Shown: positions 7,117-15,558, numbered from the stretch's first letter. The stretch is DNA of 22,780 nt from UBA685 sp049889495 (GCA_049889495.1 JBMHDH010000018.1:1-22780); one strand, 5' to 3'. The notes: a model not told the origin generated them from the letters alone. Translations and numbers: made by a program.

Positions 7117-8250
7117 TCAGGCGTCGTGGCTTGCGCCTGCATCTGTGAGCGCAGCTTGTTTAATTTCAGTCACGCGGCTTTCAACAAGACCGACAACATG
7201 ATTGACAATATCATCATGAGACAAGCGATGATCAGCCATGCCAGAAATATAAATTTGATGGGTGCCACGCCCCCCACCTGTTAGACCAATATCTGTTTCA
7301 CGTGCCTCACCAGGACCATTGACGACACAGCCGATAATGGACACAGTCAAAGGCACATCAATATGTTCAAGTCTTTCTTCGATTTCTTGAACGGTTTTAA
7401 TCACATCAAATTGCTGGCGCGCACAAGATGGGCAAGAAATCACAGTTACACCTCGTCTGCGCAAACCAAGCGATTTCAGCATTTCGTAAGCCACCCGCAC
7501 TTCTTCTGCTGGGTCTGCTGATAAAGACACGCGAATGGTATCGCCAATGCCAGCCCATAATAAATTGCCCAAACCAATGGATGATTTTACGGTGCCAGCG
7601 CGCAAGCCACCTGCTTCGGTAATGCCGATATGAAGCGGGCAATCAATTTGTTCTGCCAATTGTTGATACGCGGCCACAGCCAAGAATAAATCAGATGCTT
7701 TGACTGAAATTTTAAATTCATGAAAATCCAGATCTTGTAAAATACGTGCATGTTCAAGAGCAGATTCGACCAAGGCTTCAGGGCAAGGTTCTGCGTATTT
7801 TTCTAGAAGATGCTTTTCCAGAGACCCACCATTTACCCCAATGCGGATTGACGCGCCTGTATCACGCGCCGCCGCCACCACTTCTTTTACCCTGTCTTCA
7901 GATCCAATATTGCCAGGGTTAATGCGCAAACAGGCTGCGCCTGCTGCTGCGGCTTCGATGGCTCTTTTATAATGAAAATGAATATCTGCCACGATTGGCA
8001 CAGGGCTGTCTTTAACGATAGAACGCAAAGCAGCCGTTGAGTCTTCATCAGGACAAGATACACGTACAATATCAGCACCTGCCTCAGATGCGCTATGAAT
8101 TTGTGCAAGCGTGCCACTGATATCTGTGGTCAGCGTGTTGGTCATGGTCTGCACTGAAATTGGCGCATCTCCCCCAACTGCCACAGGCCCAACCATAATT
8201 TGTCGGCTTTTGCGTCTTTCGATCATTCGATAGGGTCTGATTTGTGACAT
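7117..8250 (-). CDS. ispG: 4-hydroxy-3-methylbut-2-enyl diphosphate synthase (IspG/GcpE)
   Basis: IspG catalyses the reductive ring opening of MEcPP to HMBPP, the penultimate step of the non-mevalonate isoprenoid pathway, using a [4Fe-4S] cluster. The 377-residue protein has the TIM-barrel N-terminal part (SVQTMTNT, ADIHFHYKRA, RINPGNIG) and the C-terminal cluster domain, with ISCPSCAR (C273, C276) and IGCVVNGPGE (C308 and the following Glu) providing the ligands. Two start codons are adjacent, GTG (8251-8253) and ATG (8248-8250), with no strong Shine-Dalgarno; I use the ATG. A rodZ-like gene precedes it across a repeat-rich 196-base gap and hisS follows, the same order as in gammaproteobacteria. 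Confidence 0.97.
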   Translation of the reverse strand: MSQIRPYRMIERRKSRQIMVGPVAVGGDAPISVQTMTNTLTTDISGTLAQIHSASEAGADIVRVSCPDEDSTAALRSIVKDSPVPIVADIHFHYKRAIEAAAAGAACLRINPGNIGSEDRVKEVVAAARDTGASIRIGVNGGSLEKHLLEKYAEPCPEALVESALEHARILQDLDFHEFKISVKASDLFLAVAAYQQLAEQIDCPLHIGITEAGGLRAGTVKSSIGLGNLLWAGIGDTIRVSLSADPAEEVRVAYEMLKSLGLRRRGVTVISCPSCARQQFDVIKTVQEIEERLEHIDVPLTVSIIGCVVNGPGEARETDIGLTGGGRGTHQIYISGMADHRLSHDDIVNHVVGLVESRVTEIKQAALTDAGASHDA

Positions 8251-8446
8251 CACGTTTGTTGCTTTTATCTATAAAAATAATATTTCACATCGATATTAAG
8301 TGACACAATCAAGGGTGTCACCGCAGATATAACGTATCAGCCTAGATAAAACCAGTGCCAGCCACCCAACTGATACGAAAAAGCATAATCAGATGATGCA
8401 TAAACAGATCATAATGTGCGTTTATGTTGCGGTGTTTGTTTTTTCG
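8251..8446. repeat. rodZ-ispG intergenic region with three inverted repeats
   Basis: Three perfect inverted repeats lie in about 130 bases: GTGACAC/GTGTCAC (8300-8306, 8315-8321; 8-base loop), CGTATCAG/CTGATACG (8333-8340, 8370-8377; 29-base loop) and CATAAAC/GTTTATG (8399-8405, 8420-8426; 14-base loop). None is followed by a clear T-run on the minus strand, so none is a confident terminator of the rodZ-like gene. An ispG promoter may be present (AT-rich segment 8262-8300) but no well-spaced consensus pair could be fixed. Confidence 0.5.
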
Positions 8447-9724
8447 TTATTGCGATAGAGCAGAACGCCGAGAGCGCAAGGATTCACGGCTTAATGGTAA
8501 ATCACGGATGATCTCACCCACCTCACCAGCGCGGAATTCATCCATCCCAGGGATCAGCAAACTTAAACCGCCCGCATTGCCTGTGGTCAAATACAGCTTT
8601 TCGCTTGCTGGTGCGATATAGGTTTCACCTGCTTTGAATAATTTGCTCAAAATAATATCGCCGCTGTCATTTACGACCTCAACCCAAGAGGCCGCATTTG
8701 CAGAGATCACAATCTCTTCTTCAGGTGAACGCAATGTGGCCCTCGCTTCGCCAGAGCCTGTTACAGTATCTGCCTCAATGGCATTATTTGCGGCCACATC
8801 TTCTGCAGCTTCATCATCTGCGGCTTCATCAATTACGTCAGCAGTAGCAATAGTATCTGTAGTATCAGCTATGTTTTGCGCCTCATCCAAATCAGCAACT
8901 GACTTTGTTGCCTCATTTGTGTTTGAAGCTGGTTTGCTTAAAGCTGGTGTATTTGAAGCTGGCTGATCTTCATTTGACGCTTCTGCGATTTCTGTCACAG
9001 CCTCTTGCGTAGTGACCTCATTATCTGCTGGAGTATCTGCTGGAGCATCAGCTTGTTCTAGCACCACATTTGTATCTTGTGATGTGGTATCTTCTTCAAC
9101 GGATGTGGCAACAATGCTAACAGCCTTATCAGCACTGTTTTCAGATGCTGGCGCAGATGCCACTTGTTCTTGGCTTCTGGTCAATGGATTCAAATCATAG
9201 CGTTCCAAGGCTTGCCAGCTGACATAGCCAACCAGCAATATAAGCACAACAAGCATGGCGGTCATTGAACCTGACATGCGCGGCTCTAGCACTTCATCAG
9301 GGAAGTGATATTGCGGCTTGTCTCCCATGCGAGAGGTACGCATTTTATAAGTGTCTAGGAATGGCTGGGGATCAATGCCAATAAATTTACAATAGCTGCT
9401 GATATAGCCAAACCCATAGGTGGCCCCTGGCAGAATATCATATTCTTCTGTTTCAAGCGCATGAAGGTAATTTTTGGGAATGCGCAATTCAGCGGCAATG
9501 GCCTCAATTTCAATAGATGCCGCTTGACGCGCACGGCGCAAGGCAGCACCACTGTAATCATCATGATCAACCAACATAGAATGATCATTTGATGATGGCA
9601 TATCGCTTGATTGTGATACAGACGATTGTGGGCGTGACGAAATCAACCCTGACGCTTTTGCCTCAGCTGTTGCATTTCTTGCTTTTTTTGTCTCAAGCTT
9701 TCCCTTATCAGGCGTTTTTGACAT
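8447..9724 (-). CDS. rodZ: RodZ-like helix-turn-helix membrane protein (DUF4115 C-terminus)
   Basis: RodZ links the MreB cytoskeleton to the membrane in rod-shape maintenance. This 425-residue protein has the expected order: a polar N-terminal extension (1-57), a cytoplasmic HTH_25-type domain (about 58-125, ALRRARQAASIEIEAIAAEL, then YLHALETEEYDILPG), one transmembrane helix (about 152-172, MTAMLVVLILLVGYVSW), a long Ala/Thr/Asp/Glu-rich linker (about 185-330) and a small DUF4115-type beta domain (about 335-410, SWVEVVNDSGDIIL). The topology is cytoplasmic N-terminus and periplasmic C-terminus. The linker is very acidic and contains a repeated PASNT. Position upstream of ispG and hisS matches the conserved rodZ-ispG-hisS order. 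Direct proof of MreB binding cannot be read from sequence. Confidence 0.88.
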   Translation of the reverse strand: MSKTPDKGKLETKKARNATAEAKASGLISSRPQSSVSQSSDMPSSNDHSMLVDHDDYSGAALRRARQAASIEIEAIAAELRIPKNYLHALETEEYDILPGATYGFGYISSYCKFIGIDPQPFLDTYKMRTSRMGDKPQYHFPDEVLEPRMSGSMTAMLVVLILLVGYVSWQALERYDLNPLTRSQEQVASAPASENSADKAVSIVATSVEEDTTSQDTNVVLEQADAPADTPADNEVTTQEAVTEIAEASNEDQPASNTPALSKPASNTNEATKSVADLDEAQNIADTTDTIATADVIDEAADDEAAEDVAANNAIEADTVTGSGEARATLRSPEEEIVISANAASWVEVVNDSGDIILSKLFKAGETYIAPASEKLYLTTGNAGGLSLLIPGMDEFRAGEVGEIIRDLPLSRESLRSRRSALSQ

Positions 9725-9870
9725 AACCAGCCCTAGCCCCGAAATTCGTTTCGCCTCACACTATGAATAAAAAACAACATGATGGCTAGAAGAAATATGC
9801 ATAATTCCTAGCAAAATCAGCAAAATAAGCTGAAAAATGCATCTTTTTTTGCAAATTAGGCCAAAATCAA

Positions 9871-9914
9871 TGACGCCATCGTCACTTAGCCAAATGATTC
9901 ACCTGGTAATCATT
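9871..9914 (-). terminator. Weak hairpins after lysC
   Basis: On the minus strand the lysC stop sits inside a hairpin, AATGATT/AATCATT (9893-9899, 9908-9914; 8-base loop). A smaller stem TGACG/CGTCA (9871-9884) comes next and is followed by TTGATTTT. The T-run is imperfect, so termination would be partial at best. The remaining bases up to the rodZ-like start (9725-9870) are AT-rich with two ATGCAT palindromes and probably hold its promoter, which I could not fix. Confidence 0.3.
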
Positions 9915-11133
9915 CCCCTAAATGTAATTCAAACGTGTCATGTAATGTGCGCACTGCCAATTCTGTATAGGCCGCATCGATCAGCACAGAGATCTTAATT
10001 TCGCTTGTTGAAATCACCTGCAAATTCACACCTTTTTCTGATAAGGATGTGAACATTTGATTGGCGATGCCTGCTTGGGTGCGCATTGCCGTGCCAATAA
10101 TTGACACTTTGGCAATATTGGTATCTGAATCCACACGTTCATAAGGCAAATCTGATTTTAGCCCATCAATGATTTGGATGGCTTTAGCGGCGTCATCTGC
10201 GCCAACAGAAAATGTGATATCTGTTGTATCATTGCTGGTCGAGCCTGATTGCACAATCATATCGATATTGACGTTATTATCAGCCAATGATTTAAAGATG
10301 ATTGCAGCCACACCTGGCTTATCTTCTAGACCAACCACTGTGATACGCGCTTCATCTGCGCTATAAGCAATGCCAGAGATTTTTTGCTTTTCCATCTGAT
10401 TATCCTCATCTACGACCATGGTGCCTGGTTCGTCATTAAAGCTTGAGCGGACCTGAATTTTCACATTGTGACGCATGCCCATCGCCACTGATCTGGTTTG
10501 CAAAACTTTTGCGCCAGCTGATGCCATTTCAAGCATTTCTTCAAAAGTGATTTCATCCAATTTACGTGCTTTAGGCATGATGCGGGGATCGGTTGTATAA
10601 ACACCATCCACATCTGTATAAATATCACAGCGATCTGCTTTTAGGGCGGCTGCCAAAGCCACAGCAGAGGTATCAGACCCACCACGACCCAAAGTCGTAA
10701 TGCGCCCTTCCTCACTGACCCCTTGGAAACCAGCAACGACCGCAACCTGCCCTTGATCTAGACGCTTAGAGATTTCATCACAATTAATCTCTTCAATGCG
10801 CGCAGAGCCATGCGTGCTGCAGGTTTGAAATGGCATTTGCCAGCCAAGCCAAGAGCGCGCATCAACCCCAATATTTTGTAACGCAATGGCCAAAAGACCC
10901 ACTGTGACCTGTTCGCCCGTGGCAACAATGGCGTCATATTCTCGTGCATCATGCATGGGCCCAATATCCTTGGCCCATTGCACCAATTGGTTTGTTGTCC
11001 CAGACATAGCAGACACAACCACAGCCACTTGGTTACCATTTTCCACTTCGGCTTTTACACGTCTGGCCACATTGCGAATACGATCAAGATCGCCAACAGA
11101 TGTGCCGCCAAATTTCTGAACAATTCTTGCCAT
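9910..11133 (-). CDS. lysC: Aspartate kinase
   Basis: Aspartokinase phosphorylates L-aspartate, the first step toward lysine, threonine, methionine and diaminopimelate. The 407-residue protein is monofunctional. It begins with the kinase signature VQKFGGTSVGD (5-15) and includes the TTLGRGGSD loop (146-154), the TDVDGVYTTDPR segment (173-184) and two ACT regulatory domains (about 263-325 and 341-405). It therefore belongs to the short ACT-containing class usually feedback-inhibited by lysine and/or threonine; the effector cannot be told from sequence. No homoserine dehydrogenase fusion is present. It is divergent from ubiG across 173 bases. Confidence 0.97.
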   Translation of the reverse strand: MARIVQKFGGTSVGDLDRIRNVARRVKAEVENGNQVAVVVSAMSGTTNQLVQWAKDIGPMHDAREYDAIVATGEQVTVGLLAIALQNIGVDARSWLGWQMPFQTCSTHGSARIEEINCDEISKRLDQGQVAVVAGFQGVSEEGRITTLGRGGSDTSAVALAAALKADRCDIYTDVDGVYTTDPRIMPKARKLDEITFEEMLEMASAGAKVLQTRSVAMGMRHNVKIQVRSSFNDEPGTMVVDEDNQMEKQKISGIAYSADEARITVVGLEDKPGVAAIIFKSLADNNVNIDMIVQSGSTSNDTTDITFSVGADDAAKAIQIIDGLKSDLPYERVDSDTNIAKVSIIGTAMRTQAGIANQMFTSLSEKGVNLQVISTSEIKISVLIDAAYTELAVRTLHDTFELHLGE

Positions 11134-11153
11134 GATCGAGATGCCAATCTATC

Positions 11154-11185
11154 TTACTATTAGGCTGTTTTACTATTAGGCTCTT
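11154..11185. repeat. 16-bp tandem duplication in the lysC leader
   Basis: TTACTATTAGGCTGTT (11154-11169) is followed immediately by TTACTATTAGGCTCTT (11170-11185), 15 of 16 identical. The next bases (TTTATTCAGGCC) look like a decayed third copy. It lies 21 bases upstream of the lysC start codon and so within its transcript. Confidence 0.9.
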
Positions 11186-11192
11186 TTTATTC

Positions 11193-11210
11193 AGGCCACT
11201 AAATTGGCCT
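11193..11210. repeat. Perfect 6-bp hairpin in the lysC leader
   Basis: AGGCCA (11193-11198) and TGGCCT (11205-11210) form a perfect stem with a six-base loop, readable on either strand. No T-run follows on either side, so it is not an intrinsic terminator. On the minus strand it would lie in the 5' untranslated region of lysC. Confidence 0.5.
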
Positions 11211-11243
11211 ATTTAAAGGCTTGCCTGACCTTCTATGGCACCT

Positions 11244-11273
11244 GTCATAGCCCAGACGGCGGCTTTGTTACAA
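11244..11273 (-). promoter_or_regulatory. Possible lysC promoter
   Basis: On the minus strand TTGTAA (11268-11273) and TATGAC (11244-11249) are separated by 18 bases; each matches the sigma-70 hexamers at four of six positions. Transcription would start near 11237, giving a leader of about 100 bases containing the hairpin and the tandem duplication. This is a moderate match only. Confidence 0.35.
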
Positions 11274-11306
11274 GTCATTTATATAAAAACACAAGTGTGA
11301 ATCCCC

Positions 11307-12035
11307 ATGACCACAAGCTCTCAAGACCAAAAAGACACAGCGCAATTTGACCAATTAGGTGCCAGCTGGTGGGATATATCTGGCCCCATGGCCCCCTTGC
11401 ATCATTTCACCCCTGTGCGTGTGGCGTTCCTGAAAGAGATGGTCCAGCGTTATGGCAAATCACATGAGGGAACCCTGCCTTTGGCTGGCTTAACCATCCT
11501 TGATATTGGATGCGGCGGCGGCCTGTTGGCAGAACCGATGGCACGTCTTGGCGCAAATGTCACCGCCATTGATGCCTCACAAGCTGCCATCACAACGGCC
11601 AAAGACCATGCCGCCGCAATGGGTTTATCAATTGATTACCGCGCATGTTTGGCTGAAGATTTGGCAGAAACAGGCCAGAAATTTGATATGGTCTATAGCT
11701 CTGAGGTGATTGAACATGTGGCATCACGCGATGTTTTTGCCGCTGCCATATCATCTTTATTGGCAGAAGATGGCATTGTGGCCATTACCACAATTAACCG
11801 CACCATGGCCGCTCTTGCCACTGTCAAAATTGGTGCGGAATATATCACAGGCCATATCCCAAAAGGCACGCATGATTATGCCAAATTTGTAACACCAAAA
11901 GAATTGGCATCTGATTTCAAAAAAGCAGGGATCACTTTGGATCATTTCACAGGGTTCGTGCCGTCCCTGTTTGGCGGGTTTCGGCAATCGTCTTTTATGG
12001 CTGTGAATTATGCCGCGGCTGGCAAACGCAGCTGA
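11307..12035 (+). CDS. ubiG: Ubiquinone biosynthesis O-methyltransferase UbiG
   Basis: UbiG performs both O-methylations of the ubiquinone head group with SAM. The 242-residue protein matches the family over its full length: an N-terminal FDQLGASWWDISGPMAPLH segment, which is characteristic (usually W-D-x-x-G-x-x-x-x-L-H), SAM motif I LDIGCGGGLLAEP (65-77), the acidic loop end AIDAS, and SEVIEHVASRDVF. The C-terminal part with TINRT and GTHDYAKFVTPKEL is also typical. The start ATG has no clear Shine-Dalgarno. The stop codon abuts the stop codon of the convergent DUF1178 gene with no spacer. Divergence from lysC is common in alphaproteobacteria. Confidence 0.96.
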   Translation: MTTSSQDQKDTAQFDQLGASWWDISGPMAPLHHFTPVRVAFLKEMVQRYGKSHEGTLPLAGLTILDIGCGGGLLAEPMARLGANVTAIDASQAAITTAKDHAAAMGLSIDYRACLAEDLAETGQKFDMVYSSEVIEHVASRDVFAAAISSLLAEDGIVAITTINRTMAALATVKIGAEYITGHIPKGTHDYAKFVTPKELASDFKKAGITLDHFTGFVPSLFGGFRQSSFMAVNYAAAGKRS

Positions 12036-12590
12036 TTAATGATCTTGCGGTAAATCTGGTAATTCAAAAAAGGTGACACCTTCCTCTGAAAGCTCGTCGC
12101 GTTCTTCAGGCGTGGTTGTACCATAGATGGGTTTCTTTTCGGCTTCGCCATAATGAATTTTACGCGCTTCATCTGCGAATTTATCACCCACATTTGTGAA
12201 ATCAGCTTTCACCTTTTTATGCATATCGCGAAGCACCGTCATGGCCGCACCCATCATAGCGGCTTTGTCCTTATCATCTAGGCCTGCAAGCGGATTGGAT
12301 GACGCCTTATTTGACGATTGATCTGCCGATTGGCCTGATGGCAGATCTGTCGCATTTATCTGTGGCGCTTGTGTTTGCGGTGCGATGGCATCAGCTGGCA
12401 TGAGGGGCTGATTTTTGCGTGTTTTGGGGCTGTTCAGATTCGGAGCCATCAAAGCGCGACGCACAGAGCCACTGCCGCAAATCGGGCAAGAAATCAGACC
12501 TTTTTCTTGTTGATCAGAAAAAGCCGAAGAGCTGGAGAACCAGCCTTCAAATTCATCATCATTTTCACAGATAAGCTGATATTTTAACAT
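12036..12590 (-). CDS. DUF1178 family protein with CxxC zinc-type motif
   Basis: This 184-residue protein is of unknown function. Its N-terminal 50 residues match the DUF1178 signature: MLKYQLICENDDEFEGWF, where homologues usually have a C-x-x-x-H-x-F-E-x-W-F pattern, followed by GLISCPICGS (C35, C38) and RRALMAPN. These cysteines with C8 suggest a small zinc-ribbon-like fold. The middle (about 52-95) is a Pro/Gln/Ser linker and the C-terminal part (about 100-180) contains MTVLRDMHKKVKADFTNVGDKFADEARKIHYGE, a conserved element of the family. In many alphaproteobacteria this gene follows the nitrilase gene; here it sits between ubiG and secA. The histidine expected near residue 11-12 is not evident (ENDDEFEG), a possible departure from the family pattern. 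Confidence 0.9.
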   Translation of the reverse strand: MLKYQLICENDDEFEGWFSSSSAFSDQQEKGLISCPICGSGSVRRALMAPNLNSPKTRKNQPLMPADAIAPQTQAPQINATDLPSGQSADQSSNKASSNPLAGLDDKDKAAMMGAAMTVLRDMHKKVKADFTNVGDKFADEARKIHYGEAEKKPIYGTTTPEERDELSEEGVTFFELPDLPQDH

Positions 12591-12641
12591 AAGCAGATTA
12601 TCACACCCTTTATCTAGCTGATCACAATTATCTGGCTAGAA

Positions 12642-15275
12642 TTACGCAATTGCGCCATGACAATGTTTGTATTTTTTGCCAGACCCGCATGGGCATGGCT
12701 CATTACGACCCACCTTGGCAGATGAGGCGGTTGCTGCTGCGGCAGGCTTTTTGGCTGATGGGGCCTGTTTGCTTTGTGCTGGTGTCTGATTATCTGCAGC
12801 CTCTGCTTGTTCAGGGGTGCGCATTTCCACATGTGCCAATGCCAATGTCACAGTGCGGCGCATGCGCTCTAGCATGCCTTCAAACATACCAAAGGCTTCT
12901 TTTTTATATTCATTTAACGGATCTCTTTGCGCATAAGCACGAAGCCCAATCCCCTGACGCAACTGATCAAGTCCCAAAAGATGTTCTTTCCATTGCTGGT
13001 CAAGCACCTGAAGCAATAATGATTTTTCAGCCATGCGCATCACATCTGGGCCAAAACGCAGGGCCTTTTCTGCCATATGCTTATCTGACATGGCATGCAA
13101 TCTGTCTGATAATTCCACTTCAGAGACGCCATCTTCGTTAAACCAGTCACTTGCTGGCACATCGAGACCAAGATATTGCGCTGATTCAAGACGGAATTTA
13201 TCAGCATCCCATTGATCCACAAAGCTGCCTTGTGGGATCGCATCATCAATGATCGCCTCAACCACATCGCGGCGCATATCAACCACAGTTTCATGCACAT
13301 CTTTTGATTCCATAATGTCTTTGCGCTGGGCAAAAATCACTTGGCGTTGATCATTCATCACATCATCAAAGCGCAAAAGCTGTTTTCTGATTTCAAAATT
13401 ATGGGCTTCCACTTTAGACTGGGCTTTTTCAACAGCCTTATTAATCCAGCTATGGGTAATGGCCTCACCTTCATCTAGCCCCAATTTTTGCAGCATCCCA
13501 TCTAGCTTTTCTGAGCCAAAGATACGCATCAGATCATCTTGAAGTGATAAGAAGAATTTCGATGCCCCAGGATCACCTTGACGGCCAGTACGGCCCCGCA
13601 ATTGGTTATCAATGCGTCGTGATTCATGGCGTTCTGTGCCAATGACATAAAGGCCGCCTGCATCCAAGGCTTGTTGTTTTAACGCTTCCACTTCTGCGGT
13701 AATGGCATCGCGTTTTTTATCTGTCAGCTTATCGCCTTCACCTGCAAGGCGCATTTCCAAATTACCGCCCAACTGAATATCAGTGCCGCGCCCTGCCATA
13801 TTTGTGGCAATGGTAACAGCGCCTGGGACGCCTGCTTGGGCAATGATCTGGGCCTCTTCTTCATGGAATCTGGCATTCAAAACCTTATGCGGGATTTTCT
13901 TTTTCGTCAGCGTCTTTGACAAGCTCTCTGATTTTTCAATGGTCACAGTACCAACCAAAACAGGCTGGCCTTTGGCACGGCTTTCCTCGATTAAGGTGAT
14001 AACCGCATTATCTCTTTCTTCAGATGTGCGATATACCTCATCATCAGAATCGATACGCGCCACACCGCGATTTGTTGGGATAGCAACAACATCGAGCTTA
14101 TAGATCTCTGAGAATTCGCCAGCTTCGGTTAAAGCTGTGCCAGTCATGCCAGCCAGCTTTTCATATAATCTGAAATAATTTTGATAAGTGACAGATGCCA
14201 AAGTTTGGTTTTCAGCTTGAATTTCAACAGCCTCTTTGGCTTCTAGTGCCTGATGAAGCCCATCTGAAAACCGTCTGCCATCCATAGCGCGGCCTGTAAA
14301 TTCATCAATGATGACCACCTGACCAGCGCGCACCATATAATGCGTATCACGTTCAAAAATCTGATGGGCGCGCAAGGCCTGAGTAACATGATGCAGCAAG
14401 GTTACATGATTGGTGTCATATAAAGAGCCATCTTCCATTAGATTGGCATTGCGGCATAAATCTTCGACATGTTCCACGCCTGTTTCTGTCAAAGTCACAG
14501 AGCGTGTTTTTTCGTCTTTTTCGTAATCTGCCTCTTCTAGATGTGGCACGATCTGATTCACTGCAACATATAAATCAGCTGCGGTTTCCGCAGGGCCAGA
14601 AATCACAAGCGGAGTCCGCGCTTCATCAATCAGGATCGAATCCACCTCATCCACAATTGCAAAATGATGGTCACGCTGAACCATCGCGGCTAATTCAAAT
14701 TTCAGATTGTCACGCAGATAATCAAAACCAAATTCATTATTGGTGCCATAAGTGATATCAGCTTGATAAGCAGCGCGGCGGACTTCATCTGTAATCCCGC
14801 CAATAATCACACCAACGCTCAAGCCCAAAAATTCATAAACCTGACCCATCCAGCCCGCATCACGTGTGGCCAGATAATCATTGACGGTGACCACATGAAC
14901 GCCTTTGCCAGTCAAAGCATTCAAAAAGACAGGCAATGTTGCCACAAGGGTTTTGCCTTCCCCTGTTTTCATTTCTGAAATTTTGCCTTCATGCAAAATA
15001 ATGCCGCCCATTAATTGGACATCAAAATGCCGCTGGCCAAGGGTCCGTTTCGCACCTTCTCTTACCAGCGCAAAAGCATCAACCAAGATATCATCAAGCG
15101 ATGTGCCATTGGCCACCATCTCTTTTAGGCGGGCGGTCTCATCACGCAAATCATCATCACTGAAAGCTTCATAATGTGATTCTTTTGCGTTAATGGCGTC
15201 AATGCGTCCGCCTAGCCGTTTAATTTCACGGTCATTTGGAGAGCCAAAAAGTGATTTCGCAAGTGAGCCAAGCAT
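12642..15275 (-). CDS. secA: Preprotein translocase ATPase SecA
   Basis: SecA is the motor that pushes unfolded preproteins through SecYEG. The 877-residue protein is full length. Walker A is MKTGEGKT (102-109) and Walker B is DEVD (209-212), with the TYGTNNEFGFDYLRDN signature (176-191) between them. The second nucleotide-binding domain contains ATNMAGRGTDIQLGG and RIDNQLRGRTGRQGDPG. The C-terminal tail is a Pro/Ala/Lys linker followed by the SEC-C zinc motif (C861, C863, C872, H873), which binds SecB and ribosomes in relatives. A strong promoter lies about 115-145 bases upstream, so it starts a transcription unit. Its divergent neighbour encodes an exported foldase, matching the common alphaproteobacterial arrangement. 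Confidence 0.99.
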   Translation of the reverse strand: MLGSLAKSLFGSPNDREIKRLGGRIDAINAKESHYEAFSDDDLRDETARLKEMVANGTSLDDILVDAFALVREGAKRTLGQRHFDVQLMGGIILHEGKISEMKTGEGKTLVATLPVFLNALTGKGVHVVTVNDYLATRDAGWMGQVYEFLGLSVGVIIGGITDEVRRAAYQADITYGTNNEFGFDYLRDNLKFELAAMVQRDHHFAIVDEVDSILIDEARTPLVISGPAETAADLYVAVNQIVPHLEEADYEKDEKTRSVTLTETGVEHVEDLCRNANLMEDGSLYDTNHVTLLHHVTQALRAHQIFERDTHYMVRAGQVVIIDEFTGRAMDGRRFSDGLHQALEAKEAVEIQAENQTLASVTYQNYFRLYEKLAGMTGTALTEAGEFSEIYKLDVVAIPTNRGVARIDSDDEVYRTSEERDNAVITLIEESRAKGQPVLVGTVTIEKSESLSKTLTKKKIPHKVLNARFHEEEAQIIAQAGVPGAVTIATNMAGRGTDIQLGGNLEMRLAGEGDKLTDKKRDAITAEVEALKQQALDAGGLYVIGTERHESRRIDNQLRGRTGRQGDPGASKFFLSLQDDLMRIFGSEKLDGMLQKLGLDEGEAITHSWINKAVEKAQSKVEAHNFEIRKQLLRFDDVMNDQRQVIFAQRKDIMESKDVHETVVDMRRDVVEAIIDDAIPQGSFVDQWDADKFRLESAQYLGLDVPASDWFNEDGVSEVELSDRLHAMSDKHMAEKALRFGPDVMRMAEKSLLLQVLDQQWKEHLLGLDQLRQGIGLRAYAQRDPLNEYKKEAFGMFEGMLERMRRTVTLALAHVEMRTPEQAEAADNQTPAQSKQAPSAKKPAAAATASSAKVGRNEPCPCGSGKKYKHCHGAIA

Positions 15276-15389
15276 GTATCAGGTACCAATTCTGTTCATC
15301 AAATTCTTAAGCAATGTCAGCCACGATATTCTGCGAATCTATCTTATGTTTTCACGACACATCTTTATTCGAAAATACCCTGTCTTATG

Positions 15390-15418
15390 CAGATAGGCAT
15401 TGCGCTCGCCTTTGTCAA
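15390..15418 (-). promoter_or_regulatory. secA promoter
   Basis: On the minus strand a perfect -35 TTGACA (15413-15418) is 17 bases from a -10 TATCTG (15390-15395). Start of transcription would be near 15383, leaving a 5' leader of roughly 108 bases before the secA ATG. The leader holds two tiny open frames, one of seven codons ending just before the secA start. Confidence 0.65.
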
Positions 15419-15462
15419 TTAAACAGACAAAAACGCGCTTGATAATTGCCACTTATAGTGCT

Positions 15463-15490
15463 TTGCAAGCCAGCGGAAAAAAACTATGCT
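15463..15490 (+). promoter_or_regulatory. Possible promoter of the parvulin-argJ-mutT unit
   Basis: TTGCAA (15463-15468) and TATGCT (15485-15490) are separated by 16 bases. Transcription would begin near 15497, producing a leader of about 120 bases that includes the tandem duplication at 15559-15590. It is back-to-back with the secA promoter. Confidence 0.4.
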
Positions 15491-15558
15491 GTTCACACTA
15501 TGTTAATGGCACCATGTTGCTGATAGCGTATTAACGAATGAAGCATTCACATCACTAG

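Noticed and set aside
8634..9200. Ser/Ala-rich plus-strand frames opposite the RodZ-like linker
   Set aside because: They mirror the Ala/Thr/Asp-rich linker codons in the complementary strand and have no start context or family match.
11134..11306. Lysine riboswitch upstream of lysC
   Set aside because: The leader is only about 100 bases and lacks the multi-helix core expected of that riboswitch; only a single 6-bp stem is clear.
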